A stretch of 64,000 nt of DNA, from contig JAIOOU010000015.1 of NCBI GenBank assembly GCA_021414245.1, forward strand, positions 62,001 through 126,000, given 5' to 3'. The stretch comes from Chloroflexota bacterium. GTDB taxonomy: Bacteria > Chloroflexota > Anaerolineae > Anaerolineales > Villigracilaceae. The position numbers and the translations under genes are program-made. Shown here piece by piece: positions 1-8,716 of the stretch (positions are counted from its first letter, which is position 1; each line of letters opens with the position of its first letter). A model generated the notes under the pieces. The model was not told where the DNA came from and searched no databases. It saw nothing but the letters and a program-made list of their open reading frames with translations.

Positions 1-221
1 TTGTATTCCTCATATTGCACGGGGCCGGAGCCTGCATCCAAGAGGAATTTGCCGGTGGGGATCAATCCATTCATCACCCGCAGGCGGGTTTTGTGGATGT
101 ATTCGCGGGAAACAGGACGCAGGTCTTCATAACGGGCGTTTTGATACAGCCCATCCTCCTCCTGCTGCCAGCCGATCTCGTCGTAGAACTCGCGTACTTT
201 TTGTTTGGTTTCGTTTGTCAT
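1..221 (-). CDS. SAM-dependent methyltransferase, C-terminus beyond window
   Basis: Translating the minus strand from the ATG at 221 gives an open frame of 73 codons running off the left edge, starting MTNETKQKVREFYDEIGWQQ. Near residue 62 is LLDAGSGP, which matches the glycine-rich SAM-binding motif I of class I methyltransferases. It starts 40 bases after the stop of the capsule-type glycosyltransferase and lies on the same strand, so it is probably the next gene of the polysaccharide operon and may methylate a sugar. The substrate cannot be told because most of the protein lies outside the window. Confidence 0.75.
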   Translation of the reverse strand, partial: MTNETKQKVREFYDEIGWQQEEDGLYQNARYEDLRPVSREYIHKTRLRVMNGLIPTGKFLLDAGSGPVQYEEY

Positions 222-261
222 TTGATTTCATTCCGCGGGAAGGGAAACCCGCCCCAAAAAA

Positions 262-1863
262 TTATTTCCACGTAAATGGTTCGTTCACCAAAAAGTCGAA
301 TGTGTCCTTGAATTGCGCGAGCCCCTCCGGGCCGAGCACTTTTTCCAAAGGCCAGACCGCCAGGTCATCCCAAAAATTCATCAGGCGCCAGGGGAAGGGA
401 CGCGGGTATTCAAAGAAAAATCGATAGGCATAATTCCAGGCAAACTCAACCTGTTTCTCATTCAATTGATGGCCGGGAATATCAGCCAGCACCTTTTCCA
501 GGGCGGCGTAATATTCATCCCAGGTATTCGGATCGAGCGTAAAGCCGCGTCCGCGGTAGTGGGTTTCGCCGCAGGAAATAACGGGACGCCCATTCATCGC
601 GGTTTCAAGTCCGACCGTGGTGGTGTAGGCCAGCCCGACATCGGCGATCTCGATCAAATCATACGTGTTGATCTTGTCCAACGCCCCGATGACATGGATA
701 TGGCCAGGCAGTTCCGGCAGGGCCTCACGCACCACCGTACCCATGGACTTGGCCTGCGGCACAAGTTTTTCACCCGGATGGACCCGGATCACCATCTGCA
801 CATCGGTCCGTTTTGCAAAATATTGAACGGTCTTCGTGATCCATTCGGTCATCGAAGCGGCGAAGATATCCCGTCCCAGGGTCAGGCTGTCGCCGAGCAC
901 ATTGGCAGCCAGCATCACCACAGGGCGTTCATCCAGGCCAAGCAGTTTGCGGGTCTCCTGCGCGCCTTGCGAAGAGACATATTGCCACAGCCGCTTGGAT
1001 TTGCCCCACACACGCGCACCGCGGCGGGCATTTTCCAGGTCGGCCACGCGCTCAAACATCTCCTCGGTCACAGGCAGATGACAGCGCGCATCCACGATGT
1101 AATCGGTATCCTGCTGCATGATGGATGAATTCTGGGCCAGCCAGATCTGTTCACGCTGGTCGTTGAATTCGTATGTGACCGCGTCCATGCCCAGATGGCG
1201 CGCCACGCGGAAGACAATTCCCATCTCCAGAATCAGACCGTTGGGGATCAAAACCACATCGGGTTTCCTGGTTTGCATCCACTCAAGCGCGGTTTTGGCA
1301 GCGAAGGTATTGCGTTGAATCCGCAGGTCATACAGTGCGCGGTCGCCGGCGTTGTTCATGTCCACTTCTTCGCGCATCAGGGTATATTGCACATCCCAAA
1401 GGGAGATCTCCTTCACGTCCGCCTGGAGACTCTCCGGAAGAACAGCAGCAGGCTTGAGGTCCAGCATGGAAGCGTGCTCTATTAAGGGGGACAATGCCGA
1501 AAGGGCGTCCTTTGTATGAAGCACACGCTGCCGCTGCGTGAAATTGTCCTTTTCCTTGTTCCATTCCGAATACGGCAGGGTTAACAAAGTGACTTTGTGC
1601 CCAAGGCCGGCCAGGACCAGTCCGAGATAGGCGGATTGCTCGATCCAGTAATGAAGCGTGGCAAAGAACAAAACATTTTTTCCGGGTTTCGCTTTCCCGG
1701 CAATCGGTTCAACGACCGCACGCGCCGCAGGCAGGGATTTCTGCAGGCGATCCAGGTTGAAATGATCCTTGCGGGGGCGATTCTTCTGCCGAAGCATCCA
1801 ATCGATCTCGGCCGTGAAAGGCAGGTCGCCCAAAATATTTTTGAGGGTGGGTTTGGCAGCCAC
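262..1863 (-). CDS. Capsule-polysaccharide-biosynthesis-type glycosyltransferase
   Basis: A 533-residue protein without obvious membrane segments. The C-terminal half has the look of CDP-glycerol/capsule synthesis (GT-B-like) transferases: VIRVHPGEK near residue 360, then IGALDKINTYDLIEIADVGLAYTTTVGLE, a loop that in these families contacts the nucleotide-sugar donor. The GTG at 1863 is chosen because it overlaps the ABC ATPase stop (TAGTG), giving translational coupling. The open frame continues upstream inside the ATPase gene but that part looks like shadow coding. Its place directly after a Wzm/Wzt exporter pair suggests it elongates or caps the exported glycan. The exact sugar and linkage are unknown. 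Confidence 0.7.
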   Translation of the reverse strand: MAAKPTLKNILGDLPFTAEIDWMLRQKNRPRKDHFNLDRLQKSLPAARAVVEPIAGKAKPGKNVLFFATLHYWIEQSAYLGLVLAGLGHKVTLLTLPYSEWNKEKDNFTQRQRVLHTKDALSALSPLIEHASMLDLKPAAVLPESLQADVKEISLWDVQYTLMREEVDMNNAGDRALYDLRIQRNTFAAKTALEWMQTRKPDVVLIPNGLILEMGIVFRVARHLGMDAVTYEFNDQREQIWLAQNSSIMQQDTDYIVDARCHLPVTEEMFERVADLENARRGARVWGKSKRLWQYVSSQGAQETRKLLGLDERPVVMLAANVLGDSLTLGRDIFAASMTEWITKTVQYFAKRTDVQMVIRVHPGEKLVPQAKSMGTVVREALPELPGHIHVIGALDKINTYDLIEIADVGLAYTTTVGLETAMNGRPVISCGETHYRGRGFTLDPNTWDEYYAALEKVLADIPGHQLNEKQVEFAWNYAYRFFFEYPRPFPWRLMNFWDDLAVWPLEKVLGPEGLAQFKDTFDFLVNEPFTWK

Positions 1864-3155
1864 TAATCCAACTTCTCGATCTTCCAGGCAAGGCGCGGAC
1901 GCACCGGTCCCACGCGCGGTTCGGCCCACTGCGTACCCGGCGCACCGGAAATGTCCACGTTGAAGGCAAGCGCGTTCTCGTCCATGAAATAACGGCGCAC
2001 GCCAAAGGAGCTTGCGTTCACCCCCAGGCTGTAGCGGCCTTCATTGAAAATGTCGGCGGGGATCACACAGCGGCTGACATAACGGCCCGACTTGCGCGAA
2101 TCGAATTGATCGAACAGACGCGGCTCGTCGGTATCGAAGGATGTGAGCACATATTCGCCGCGCATGGTGCTGAGATAGAACCCGATCCGCAGACCGGTGA
2201 TGGGTGCATCGAGTTGATATTCAAATTCAACATGGACCGGTTCGGTGGAGCGGACCGTGTCCACGACCTTCCCGCTTCCATTTCTGACCTTCAAGCTGAT
2301 CGGCCTGAAGGGGGCACTCGCAGCCGGGACCTCATCCGCATCCCACAGGCGTTCGCCCGCCTGGGCCTGACCGGATGAAAGATAAAAGTCAACGGCTTCC
2401 TGCGTGGGGGCACGCATCAGCAACTGACCCTTGTTCAAGACGATGGCTTCCTGCGTGAGCCGCAGGATCGCGGACATATTATGGCTGACGAATAAAACCG
2501 TGCGGCCCTGCTGGGCCACATCGCTCATTTTGCCCAGGCATTTGCGCTGAAATTCGGCATCGCCCACTGCGAGCACTTCATCCACCACGAGGATCTCGGG
2601 CTCAAGATGCGCCGCAACCGCAAACGCCAGGCGCAGGTACATACCCGAGGAATAGCGTTTGACGGGTGTATCGATGAACTGGCTGACCTCGGAAAATTCC
2701 ACGATCTCATCAAACTTGGATTCAATCTCGGCGTTCTTCATGCCAAGGATCGCGCCGTTCATAAAGATGTTTTCCCGGCCGGTCAACTCGGGGTGAAAGC
2801 CCGTGCCCACTTCGAGCAGCGAACCCACCCGCCCGCGGACGGAGACCGTGCCGGTGGTCGGCTCGGTCACACGGGACAGGATCTTGAGCAGGGTGCTCTT
2901 GCCGGCGCCGTTGCGTCCCACAATGCCGAGGACCTTGCCTTCCTCCACATCAAAGGAAATATCCTTCAAGGCCCAGAAGGAGGCTGAATTGGTGGTGCCG
3001 CGGGAACCCTTGCCGGTCAACGCCTTGTAGATGCGGACGGGGGTCATGGCGGCATCCACGAGCACTTCGCGCAGCATGCCGTACTTGAACTTGGTCTGCG
3101 CCGCGCCGATGCGGTATTGCTTGCCGAGATTTTTTACACTGATGGCGGTAGTCAT
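1863..3155 (-). CDS. Polysaccharide ABC transporter ATPase with C-terminal glycan-binding domain (Wzt type)
   Basis: The 430-residue protein has an ABC ATPase domain with Walker A GRNGAGKST (about 80-88), signature YSSGM (about 168-172) and Walker B ILVVDEVL (about 188-195). About 150 further residues form a beta-rich tail like Wzt C-terminal domains that recognise the end of the finished O-polysaccharide. The ATG at 3155 is two bases after the TGA of the permease gene (TGATATG), and the reading frame upstream of it is not protein-like. With the permease before it, this forms an ABC-dependent export system moving a lipid-linked glycan across the inner membrane. The tail implies a specific terminal group on the exported chain. 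Family assignment is firm; the glycan is not known. Confidence 0.9.
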   Translation of the reverse strand: MTTAISVKNLGKQYRIGAAQTKFKYGMLREVLVDAAMTPVRIYKALTGKGSRGTTNSASFWALKDISFDVEEGKVLGIVGRNGAGKSTLLKILSRVTEPTTGTVSVRGRVGSLLEVGTGFHPELTGRENIFMNGAILGMKNAEIESKFDEIVEFSEVSQFIDTPVKRYSSGMYLRLAFAVAAHLEPEILVVDEVLAVGDAEFQRKCLGKMSDVAQQGRTVLFVSHNMSAILRLTQEAIVLNKGQLLMRAPTQEAVDFYLSSGQAQAGERLWDADEVPAASAPFRPISLKVRNGSGKVVDTVRSTEPVHVEFEYQLDAPITGLRIGFYLSTMRGEYVLTSFDTDEPRLFDQFDSRKSGRYVSRCVIPADIFNEGRYSLGVNASSFGVRRYFMDENALAFNVDISGAPGTQWAEPRVGPVRPRLAWKIEKLD

Positions 3156-3156
3156 A

Positions 3157-4002
3157 TCAGATCGTATCCGCGAAGGTCTTTTCCATGTTTCGGAAATAGA
3201 ACAGACCGCTGAACAGCATGAGGAAGGAGATTGCCACGGAAACCCAAAGCGATGCGTCCGGTCCATTGCCCGAGCCGAGCAGGGCCCAACGGAAACCGTT
3301 GACCACGCCGGCCATGGGATTCATCGAATAGGCCAGCTGCCATTTTTCCGTAACGACAGAAGAGGAATATGCCACCGGGGTGATGAACAGCCAGAATTGC
3401 GTCAGGAATGGAAGCGCATAGTTCACATCACGATACTGGACGTTGATCGCCGAAAGCCAGAGGGAAACCCCCAGGGCCGTGATGATCGCCAACAGCAGAA
3501 AAAGCGGCAAAGTCCACAGACTGGCCCAGGAGGGAGTCACCTTGTAATAGACCATCAAGCCGATCAGTACAACGAAGGAGATCGCAAAATCCACCAGTCC
3601 GCCCAGCACGGAAGCCACCGGCAGGATCAATCTGGGAAAATAGATCTTCGTGATCATGTTATGGTTCGAGGTTAGTGAACGGCTGGCTTGATTAAGCGCA
3701 GCCACAAATAGACCCCAAGGTAAAAGCGCCGTATAAGAAAAGATCGGATAGGGAACGCCATCGCTGGACACCTTCGCAACCTTCCCAAAGATGAATGTGA
3801 AAACGATCATCGTCAATACAGGCTGGATGATCGCCCATAGTGCGCCGAGCAAAGTTTGTTTATAGCGGACCTTGATGTCGCGCCAGATCATGAAGAAGAC
3901 CAGCTCGCGATAGATCCACAGGTCGCGCAGATTCAATGCGGCAAGACCCTTGGAGGGCTTGATGTAAATGGTGGTGGGTTCGTGTTTTGTAATTTCAGTC
4001 AT
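3157..4002 (-). CDS. Polysaccharide ABC transporter permease (Wzm type, ABC-2)
   Basis: The 281-residue protein starts with a cytoplasmic stretch and then the typical ABC-2 exporter motif DIKVRYKQTLLGALWAIIQP (about 43-62). About six hydrophobic segments follow, including FTFIFGKVAKV, LPWGLFVAAL, FAISFVVLIGLMVYY and FLLLAIITALGVSLWLSA. Length and architecture match Wzm/TagG/RfbA permeases, which form the channel for lipid-linked O-antigen or teichoic-acid-like polymers. It is followed at two bases by the matching ATPase and preceded by GDP-L-fucose synthase, so the exported glycan probably contains a GDP-derived deoxysugar (inference). Confidence 0.92.
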   Translation of the reverse strand: MTEITKHEPTTIYIKPSKGLAALNLRDLWIYRELVFFMIWRDIKVRYKQTLLGALWAIIQPVLTMIVFTFIFGKVAKVSSDGVPYPIFSYTALLPWGLFVAALNQASRSLTSNHNMITKIYFPRLILPVASVLGGLVDFAISFVVLIGLMVYYKVTPSWASLWTLPLFLLLAIITALGVSLWLSAINVQYRDVNYALPFLTQFWLFITPVAYSSSVVTEKWQLAYSMNPMAGVVNGFRWALLGSGNGPDASLWVSVAISFLMLFSGLFYFRNMEKTFADTI

Positions 4003-4003
4003 T

Positions 4004-4975
4004 TTATTTGATCATATCCCGATTGGCCTTGAACCAGTCGATGGTCCTGCGCATGCCCTCTTCAAAGGAAACCTGCGCGCTCCAGCCAAACAATTCCTTT
4101 GCCCGCGAAACATCCAGTCCGCGGCGGGGCTGGCCGTTGGGCTTATCGGTTTGCCAGGCAAGTTTGCCGCTGAAACCGGTCATCTTCACGATCATTTCAG
4201 TCAAATTCCTGATTGAGATCTCATAACCGGACCCCAGATTCACGGGCAGGTCGCCGTTATATTTTTCCGCGGCGGTCACAATGCCGTCGGCGGCGTCTTC
4301 CACATACAGGAATTCACGCGTGGGAGAACCGTCACCCCAGACCTGCAATTCCCTGTCGCCCCGTTCGCCGGCTTCCACGGCTTTGCGAATGAGAGCGGGG
4401 ATCACATGCGAAGTCTGCAGGTTGAAATTGTCGCGCGGACCGTACAAATTGACAGGCAAAAGATAGATGGCGTTGAAACCATACTGCTGACGATAGGTCT
4501 GTGCCTGCACCAGCATCATCTTCTTGGCCAGACCGTAGGGCGCGTTGGTCTCTTCAGGGTATCCATTCCAGAGATCATCCTCCTTAAAGGGCACCGGGGT
4601 GAATTTGGGATAGGCACACACAGTCCCGGTGGCAACGAACTTCCCAACGCCATGCTTGTATGCATGATGCATCAGTTCGACCCCCATGATCATGTTGTCA
4701 TAGAAAAACTCGGCCGGATGCTCGCGATTCGCGCCAATGCCGCCCACATTGGCGGCAAGGTGAATCACAATTACATTTTTGACATCCACGCCTTTAAGCG
4801 CATCCGCGTATAAACGTTCGATCGCCTCGCGCTGTGTCAGGTCGTAATCCTTTTTGCGCGGAACGAAAATGTCGGTTGCGCCGCGTCTCTTCAAATTCTC
4901 AACGACGAACGAGCCGAGAAACCCGCCGCCGCCGGTGATCACCACACGTTTGTTCTTCCAAAAATCTTCCGCCAT
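4004..4975 (-). CDS. fcl: GDP-L-fucose synthase
   Basis: This 323-residue extended SDR should convert GDP-4-keto-6-deoxy-D-mannose to GDP-L-fucose by 3,5-epimerisation and NADPH-dependent reduction. Visible features are the nucleotide-binding GGGGFLG (15-21), the family segment [16 protein letters not shown] (72-87), and the catalytic pair Y147/K151 in YGLAKK. The site of the E. coli catalytic serine reads TGTVCAYP here, so that residue is threonine or shifted. The ATG at 4975 is preferred over the in-frame ATG at 4996 because AGGAG lies five bases before it. The partner enzyme, GDP-mannose 4,6-dehydratase, lies 23 kb away in this window. Confidence 0.9.
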   Translation of the reverse strand: MAEDFWKNKRVVITGGGGFLGSFVVENLKRRGATDIFVPRKKDYDLTQREAIERLYADALKGVDVKNVIVIHLAANVGGIGANREHPAEFFYDNMIMGVELMHHAYKHGVGKFVATGTVCAYPKFTPVPFKEDDLWNGYPEETNAPYGLAKKMMLVQAQTYRQQYGFNAIYLLPVNLYGPRDNFNLQTSHVIPALIRKAVEAGERGDRELQVWGDGSPTREFLYVEDAADGIVTAAEKYNGDLPVNLGSGYEISIRNLTEMIVKMTGFSGKLAWQTDKPNGQPRRGLDVSRAKELFGWSAQVSFEEGMRRTIDWFKANRDMIK

Positions 4976-4992
4976 ATATTCTCCTGTTCTGT

Positions 4993-6003
4993 TCATTGCA
5001 CAATGAACTGCGCATTTCGATATCGATCATCCGTGGGATTGCGGATCAGGCCGGATTTCAACGCGAACAAAACCTCGCGCACGCCGTCATCCACGGTCAG
5101 GGTGGTGCCAAACCCCAGCACGTGTTTGATCTTCTCAAATGAGACCGTGATATCGCGCATATCGCCGCCGAAGGTCAGGTCCTTGTATTCGACCACCGTC
5201 TCAGGCATGCGTTTCAACACCAGCTGGACAATGTCATTTTTCGAGTAATTCCCGTTTTCAGCACCGAGATTAAACACCTGTCCGCGCACGATTTCCCTGT
5301 CCGCTTCGATGCCCATGATCACCCCGCGCACCACGTCACGGATGTGCACAAAGGAGCGCGAATAGCCACGCTGGTAAATAATCAGCGAGCGTTTCGTAAA
5401 GGCTTCCAATACGAACTGGTTGACGATCAGGTCAAAACGCGTGCGCGGGGAAATTCCATACAGGGTGGCAAAGCGAAATAAAAGCGGCGCACAAGCGGAG
5501 TCCTTTTTGGAAAGCAGGAACTCCTCGCTTGCGATCTTTGTTTCCGCATAGATCGATTGCGGATTTAAAGGGGACTCTTCGGTCACCGGCCGGCCGTCCT
5601 CAGACAGACCGTAGTTGCTGTAGGTGGACGCAAACACGAATCTTTCCACGCCCAAATCTGCCGACTGGCCGTAGACACTTTTCGTGGCCTCGACATTGTA
5701 TTTCCAGGCCACCTGCCTCCCCACCGCCTGACAGGCCGGAAAACCGACGATGGCCGCAAGGTGGATCACGGTATCGGGCTTTTGCCAGCCCCGTTTGAAC
5801 GAATCCCGAACGGTGCGCGGCTCGGTCACATCCGCTTTGACAAAATGAAAGTTGGGGTGATTGAGAAACGGGACAATGCCCTCGCCGCCGAACAGCAGAC
5901 TGTCCAGGACGGTGACCCTGTAATTGGCACGCAGCAGTTCCGAAGTCAGAATGGAACCGATATAACCCGCGCCGCCTGTGATCAGCACATGACGATCCGT
6001 CAT
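4993..6003 (-). CDS. NAD-dependent epimerase/dehydratase (extended SDR)
   Basis: A 336-residue SDR with TGGAGYIGS (about 9-17) for dinucleotide binding and a YAETK active site (Y-x-x-x-K, about 153-157) preceded by the STYSNYG serine region. The C-terminal part includes [13 protein letters not shown], typical of nucleotide-sugar epimerases and dehydratases. Its stop region overlaps an alternative fcl start, and its own start overlaps the regulator stop (ATGA), so it is co-transcribed with them. The substrate cannot be fixed by sight; a GDP- or UDP-hexose 4-epimerase or 4-reductase is likely. Confidence 0.8.
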   Translation of the reverse strand: MTDRHVLITGGAGYIGSILTSELLRANYRVTVLDSLLFGGEGIVPFLNHPNFHFVKADVTEPRTVRDSFKRGWQKPDTVIHLAAIVGFPACQAVGRQVAWKYNVEATKSVYGQSADLGVERFVFASTYSNYGLSEDGRPVTEESPLNPQSIYAETKIASEEFLLSKKDSACAPLLFRFATLYGISPRTRFDLIVNQFVLEAFTKRSLIIYQRGYSRSFVHIRDVVRGVIMGIEADREIVRGQVFNLGAENGNYSKNDIVQLVLKRMPETVVEYKDLTFGGDMRDITVSFEKIKHVLGFGTTLTVDDGVREVLFALKSGLIRNPTDDRYRNAQFIVQ

Positions 6004-6470
6004 TCGATTCCGTCCAGCTTTATCTTGTACCCATCCAGGATCAAGGCGGGTGCGGACTTGTCGGTCACGACGGAAATTCCCTGTTCCATGCAGGTCAATT
6101 TACAGATATCCGCCACATCCCCTGAACCGACGATGCGCACCCGGTCATATCCGGCCTTGCGGATCTTTGCGACATGATCCTTCACCCGCTGACGGGTGCG
6201 CCGGTATACGGAAAAGGAGCGTTCCACATAATCCACGGCCAGACGGGCACGCAGGGCCAGCCCTTCGGGCGTGATGATGTAGCGGAGCTTTTTGCGCTCG
6301 GCACGGGACACTTTAACTGCGCCCTTTGCGATCAGCCGTTTTAAATGCCAGTTGACCGTGCCCACAGCCACACCCAATTGGGTGGCCAGCGCGGATTGAT
6401 TTACATCGGGATCGCTCTCGATCTGTTCGAGCAGGGATAGTTCGCGGAGTTCGTCGTTTGTTGATTCCAT
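6000..6470 (-). CDS. Winged-helix transcriptional regulator with extra C-terminal domain
   Basis: A 156-residue protein. Residues 8-75 form a winged helix: NQSALATQLGVAVGTVNWHL reads as a helix-turn-helix, followed by KRLIAKGAVKV and a wing. It resembles the MarR-like regulators found in exopolysaccharide loci. The C-terminal part (about 95-156) contains RVRIVGSGDVADICKLTC and may sense a ligand; I do not recognise it. The ATG at 6470 is preferred to the upstream GTG at 6497 because the promoter's TATAAT box lies only three bases before that GTG. It heads the operon running down to base 1, and its promoter carries an inverted repeat also present before gmd, so autoregulation is likely (inference). 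Confidence 0.8.
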   Translation of the reverse strand: MESTNDELRELSLLEQIESDPDVNQSALATQLGVAVGTVNWHLKRLIAKGAVKVSRAERKKLRYIITPEGLALRARLAVDYVERSFSVYRRTRQRVKDHVAKIRKAGYDRVRIVGSGDVADICKLTCMEQGISVVTDKSAPALILDGYKIKLDGIE

Positions 6471-6481
6471 GGATTTCACAT

Positions 6482-6506
6482 TCCAAAATTCAGTCACTGA
6501 ATTATA
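6482..6506 (-). promoter_or_regulatory. Operator palindrome overlapping the regulator promoter (copy 1)
   Basis: Inverted repeat with arms AATTCAG and CTGAATT separated by three bases, sitting directly downstream of and overlapping a TATAAT box on the minus strand. The whole 25-base element matches 29020-29044 at 23 positions. Only two bases inside the central spacer differ. A protein bound here would block the start of transcription of the winged-helix regulator operon. Confidence 0.75.
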
Positions 6507-6528
6507 ACTCCATTCAAGGCGTGGTCAA
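6501..6528 (-). promoter_or_regulatory. Sigma-70-like promoter of the regulator/epimerase/fcl/ABC operon
   Basis: On the minus strand TTGACC (6528-6523) and TATAAT (6506-6501) are separated by 16 bases, close to consensus. The transcript should begin about 6-8 bases downstream, inside the operator palindrome and before the ATG at 6470. Confidence 0.7.
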
Positions 6529-6596
6529 GGCGATAAACGGCGGGACCGGGCTCGATTCCCTGAATTGGGTTGAACATCAGGTAAAATCATGTCGCT

Positions 6597-8030
6597 ATGG
6601 ACATAAACACGCAATTCGATGAAGCAGGTAAAACATATCAAAAGACCCGCATGGCCCATTGGGATGCCATCGCCAAAAAACGCGACCACTGGCGCGGCAT
6701 GGGCACCTGGTATCACCGGCGGCTGATCGAGATCTATCAATACATGGTCAACCCCAACCAACGCATTCTTGAGATCGGCTGCGGCACGGGGGCCCTGCTT
6801 GCGCATTTGAATCCTTCTCATGGAGTGGGGATCGATTTTTCGCCCGAAATGCTTGCGCGGGCAAAACGACTTCATCCTGAATTTGAATATCACCTGGCTG
6901 ATGCGCACGATCTGTCGGCCATCGCCGGCACATTCGATGTGGTCATTTTTTCGGATACTGTCAACGATCTGTGGGATGTGCAGCGCGCCCTTGAACAGGC
7001 GAAAAAATTCTGCGCCCCACACACCCGTCTGATCATCAACTTCTACAGTCATCTCTGGCAATTGCCGCTGACCATTGCGCAAGGCATCAATCTGGCGGTG
7101 CCGATGCAAAGCCAGAATTGGCTGACCCCTGAAGACATCGACAACATGCTGCGCCTGGCGGGTTTTGAAAGCATCAGCACCTCACGGGAAATATTGTGGC
7201 CTCTTCCGCTCGGCGGGTTTGCAAACCGGTATCTCGTCAAACTTTGGCCGTTTCACAGCCTGGCACTCTCGAACTTTATGATTGCCCGCCCCGCCCCGCA
7301 ACCTGCACAAAATCCCAGTGTTTCCGTCGTGATTGCGGCCCGCAATGAGGCTGGCAATATCAAGTCCATTTTTGAACGTGTGCCGGTGATGGGCAGCAAA
7401 ACGGAGATCATCTTCGTCGAAGGACACTCGCACGATAACACCTTCGAGACGATCCAGAATGAAATTTCGCTTCATCCCGGGACCCCAAGCCTGCTCTTCC
7501 AGCAATCAGGCATCGGCAAGGCAGACGCGATCCGACTCGGCTTTGAGAAAGCCAGCGGAGACATCCTGATGATCCTCGACGCAGACCTGACTGTCCCACC
7601 CGAAGATCTGCCGCGTTTCTACGATGCGATTGCGTCTGGAAAAGGTGAATTTATCAATGGCGTTCGTCTGGTCTACCCCATGGAAAGGGAAGCCATGCAA
7701 ACCTTGAATTTCATCGGAAATAAATTGTTCAGCATGACTTTTTCCTGGCTGCTGGGACAACCCATCAAGGACACCCTATGCGGGACGAAGGTCATGTGGC
7801 GGGAGGATTATGAAAAGATCGCCGCAAACCGCTCCTATTTCGGGGATTTCGACCCGTTTGGCGATTTCGACCTGATCTTCGGCGCGGCGAAACTCAACCG
7901 CAAGATCGTGGACCTGCCCATTCGCTACCGTGACCGCACCTACGGAACGACGAATATTTCACGCTGGAAACACGGAGTACTGCTGCTTCGGATGGTCGCC
8001 TTCGCGGCACGCCGGATCAAGTTCATATAA
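6597..8030 (+). CDS. Fused SAM methyltransferase and GT2 glycosyltransferase
   Basis: The 477-residue protein has two catalytic modules. Residues about 1-235 are a class I methyltransferase with ILEIGCGTGALL (57-68) and VGIDFSPEM. From about residue 241, SVVIAARNEAGNI begins a GT2 domain with ILDADLTVPPED (DxD near 327-329) and LCGTKVMWRED, similar to dolichol-phosphate-mannose-synthase-like enzymes but without a C-terminal membrane anchor. It is transcribed away from the regulator, with the TAAAAT at 6582-6587 nine bases before the ATG. It probably transfers a sugar to a lipid phosphate or glycan and methylates the same or a nearby substrate (inference). Each domain call is firm; the joint reaction is unknown. 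Confidence 0.85.
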   Translation: MDINTQFDEAGKTYQKTRMAHWDAIAKKRDHWRGMGTWYHRRLIEIYQYMVNPNQRILEIGCGTGALLAHLNPSHGVGIDFSPEMLARAKRLHPEFEYHLADAHDLSAIAGTFDVVIFSDTVNDLWDVQRALEQAKKFCAPHTRLIINFYSHLWQLPLTIAQGINLAVPMQSQNWLTPEDIDNMLRLAGFESISTSREILWPLPLGGFANRYLVKLWPFHSLALSNFMIARPAPQPAQNPSVSVVIAARNEAGNIKSIFERVPVMGSKTEIIFVEGHSHDNTFETIQNEISLHPGTPSLLFQQSGIGKADAIRLGFEKASGDILMILDADLTVPPEDLPRFYDAIASGKGEFINGVRLVYPMEREAMQTLNFIGNKLFSMTFSWLLGQPIKDTLCGTKVMWREDYEKIAANRSYFGDFDPFGDFDLIFGAAKLNRKIVDLPIRYRDRTYGTTNISRWKHGVLLLRMVAFAARRIKFI

Positions 8031-8050
8031 ATTCCCCTCAGGATGGTCAC

Positions 8051-8692
8051 ATGCCCCCCAAATTAAAGTTATTACCCGCCAACCAGTACAAAGGTGTAAA
8101 CCAGTACGACCCGATCAAATATTATTATTGGCCCGTCCTTGGCCGGATGTACCGTCGACGGGTCGAACTGGCCCTGGGCGAATGCACGGGGGGTGAGCGT
8201 GTCCTTGAGGTCGGATTCGGCACCGGCCTGGCCTTCCCGAACCTGCATGATATCTACAAGGAAATCCACGGGATCGATCTGACCGCGGATATTCAAGCGA
8301 TCGAATCGGTTTTCAAACCGATGAACATTTCCCTTTCCTTAAAAAAAGGGGATGTGTCCAAAATGCCGTACGCGAACGACTACTTTGACACGGTTCTGCT
8401 TGTCAGCATCCTGGAGCATCTAAAACCGGATGAACTGGAGCAGGCACTCACCGAAGTACGCCGGGTGCTCAAACCCGGCGGGCAGATGGTGTACGGCACC
8501 CCGGTGGAAAAACCCTTCATGGTGTTCATGTTCCGTTTGCTGGGGCACAACATTCGCGACGAGCATTTTTCAACGGAAATGGAGATCGCCTCCGCAGCTC
8601 ACAAAACCTTCTCCAAAGGTGCGGTGATTCATATGAAAAGCACGCCACCGGTTGCAGGGGCAGTGTATACGGTTGGAAATTTCATTAAATAA
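8051..8692 (+). CDS. Class I SAM-dependent methyltransferase
   Basis: A 213-residue protein with motif I VLEVGFGTGLAFPNL (about 49-63), the acidic post-motif IHGIDLTADI and the motif VLLVSILEHLKPDEL, then a typical RRVLKPGGQMVYG loop. It starts 20 bases after the methyltransferase-GT2 fusion gene and is probably co-transcribed with it. It resembles phospholipid or quinone-type methyltransferases in size, but the locus argues for a glycan or glycolipid substrate (inference). Confidence 0.85.
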   Translation: MPPKLKLLPANQYKGVNQYDPIKYYYWPVLGRMYRRRVELALGECTGGERVLEVGFGTGLAFPNLHDIYKEIHGIDLTADIQAIESVFKPMNISLSLKKGDVSKMPYANDYFDTVLLVSILEHLKPDELEQALTEVRRVLKPGGQMVYGTPVEKPFMVFMFRLLGHNIRDEHFSTEMEIASAAHKTFSKGAVIHMKSTPPVAGAVYTVGNFIK

Positions 8693-8716
8693 TCAGATCT
8701 GCCATTCATGCGATTC

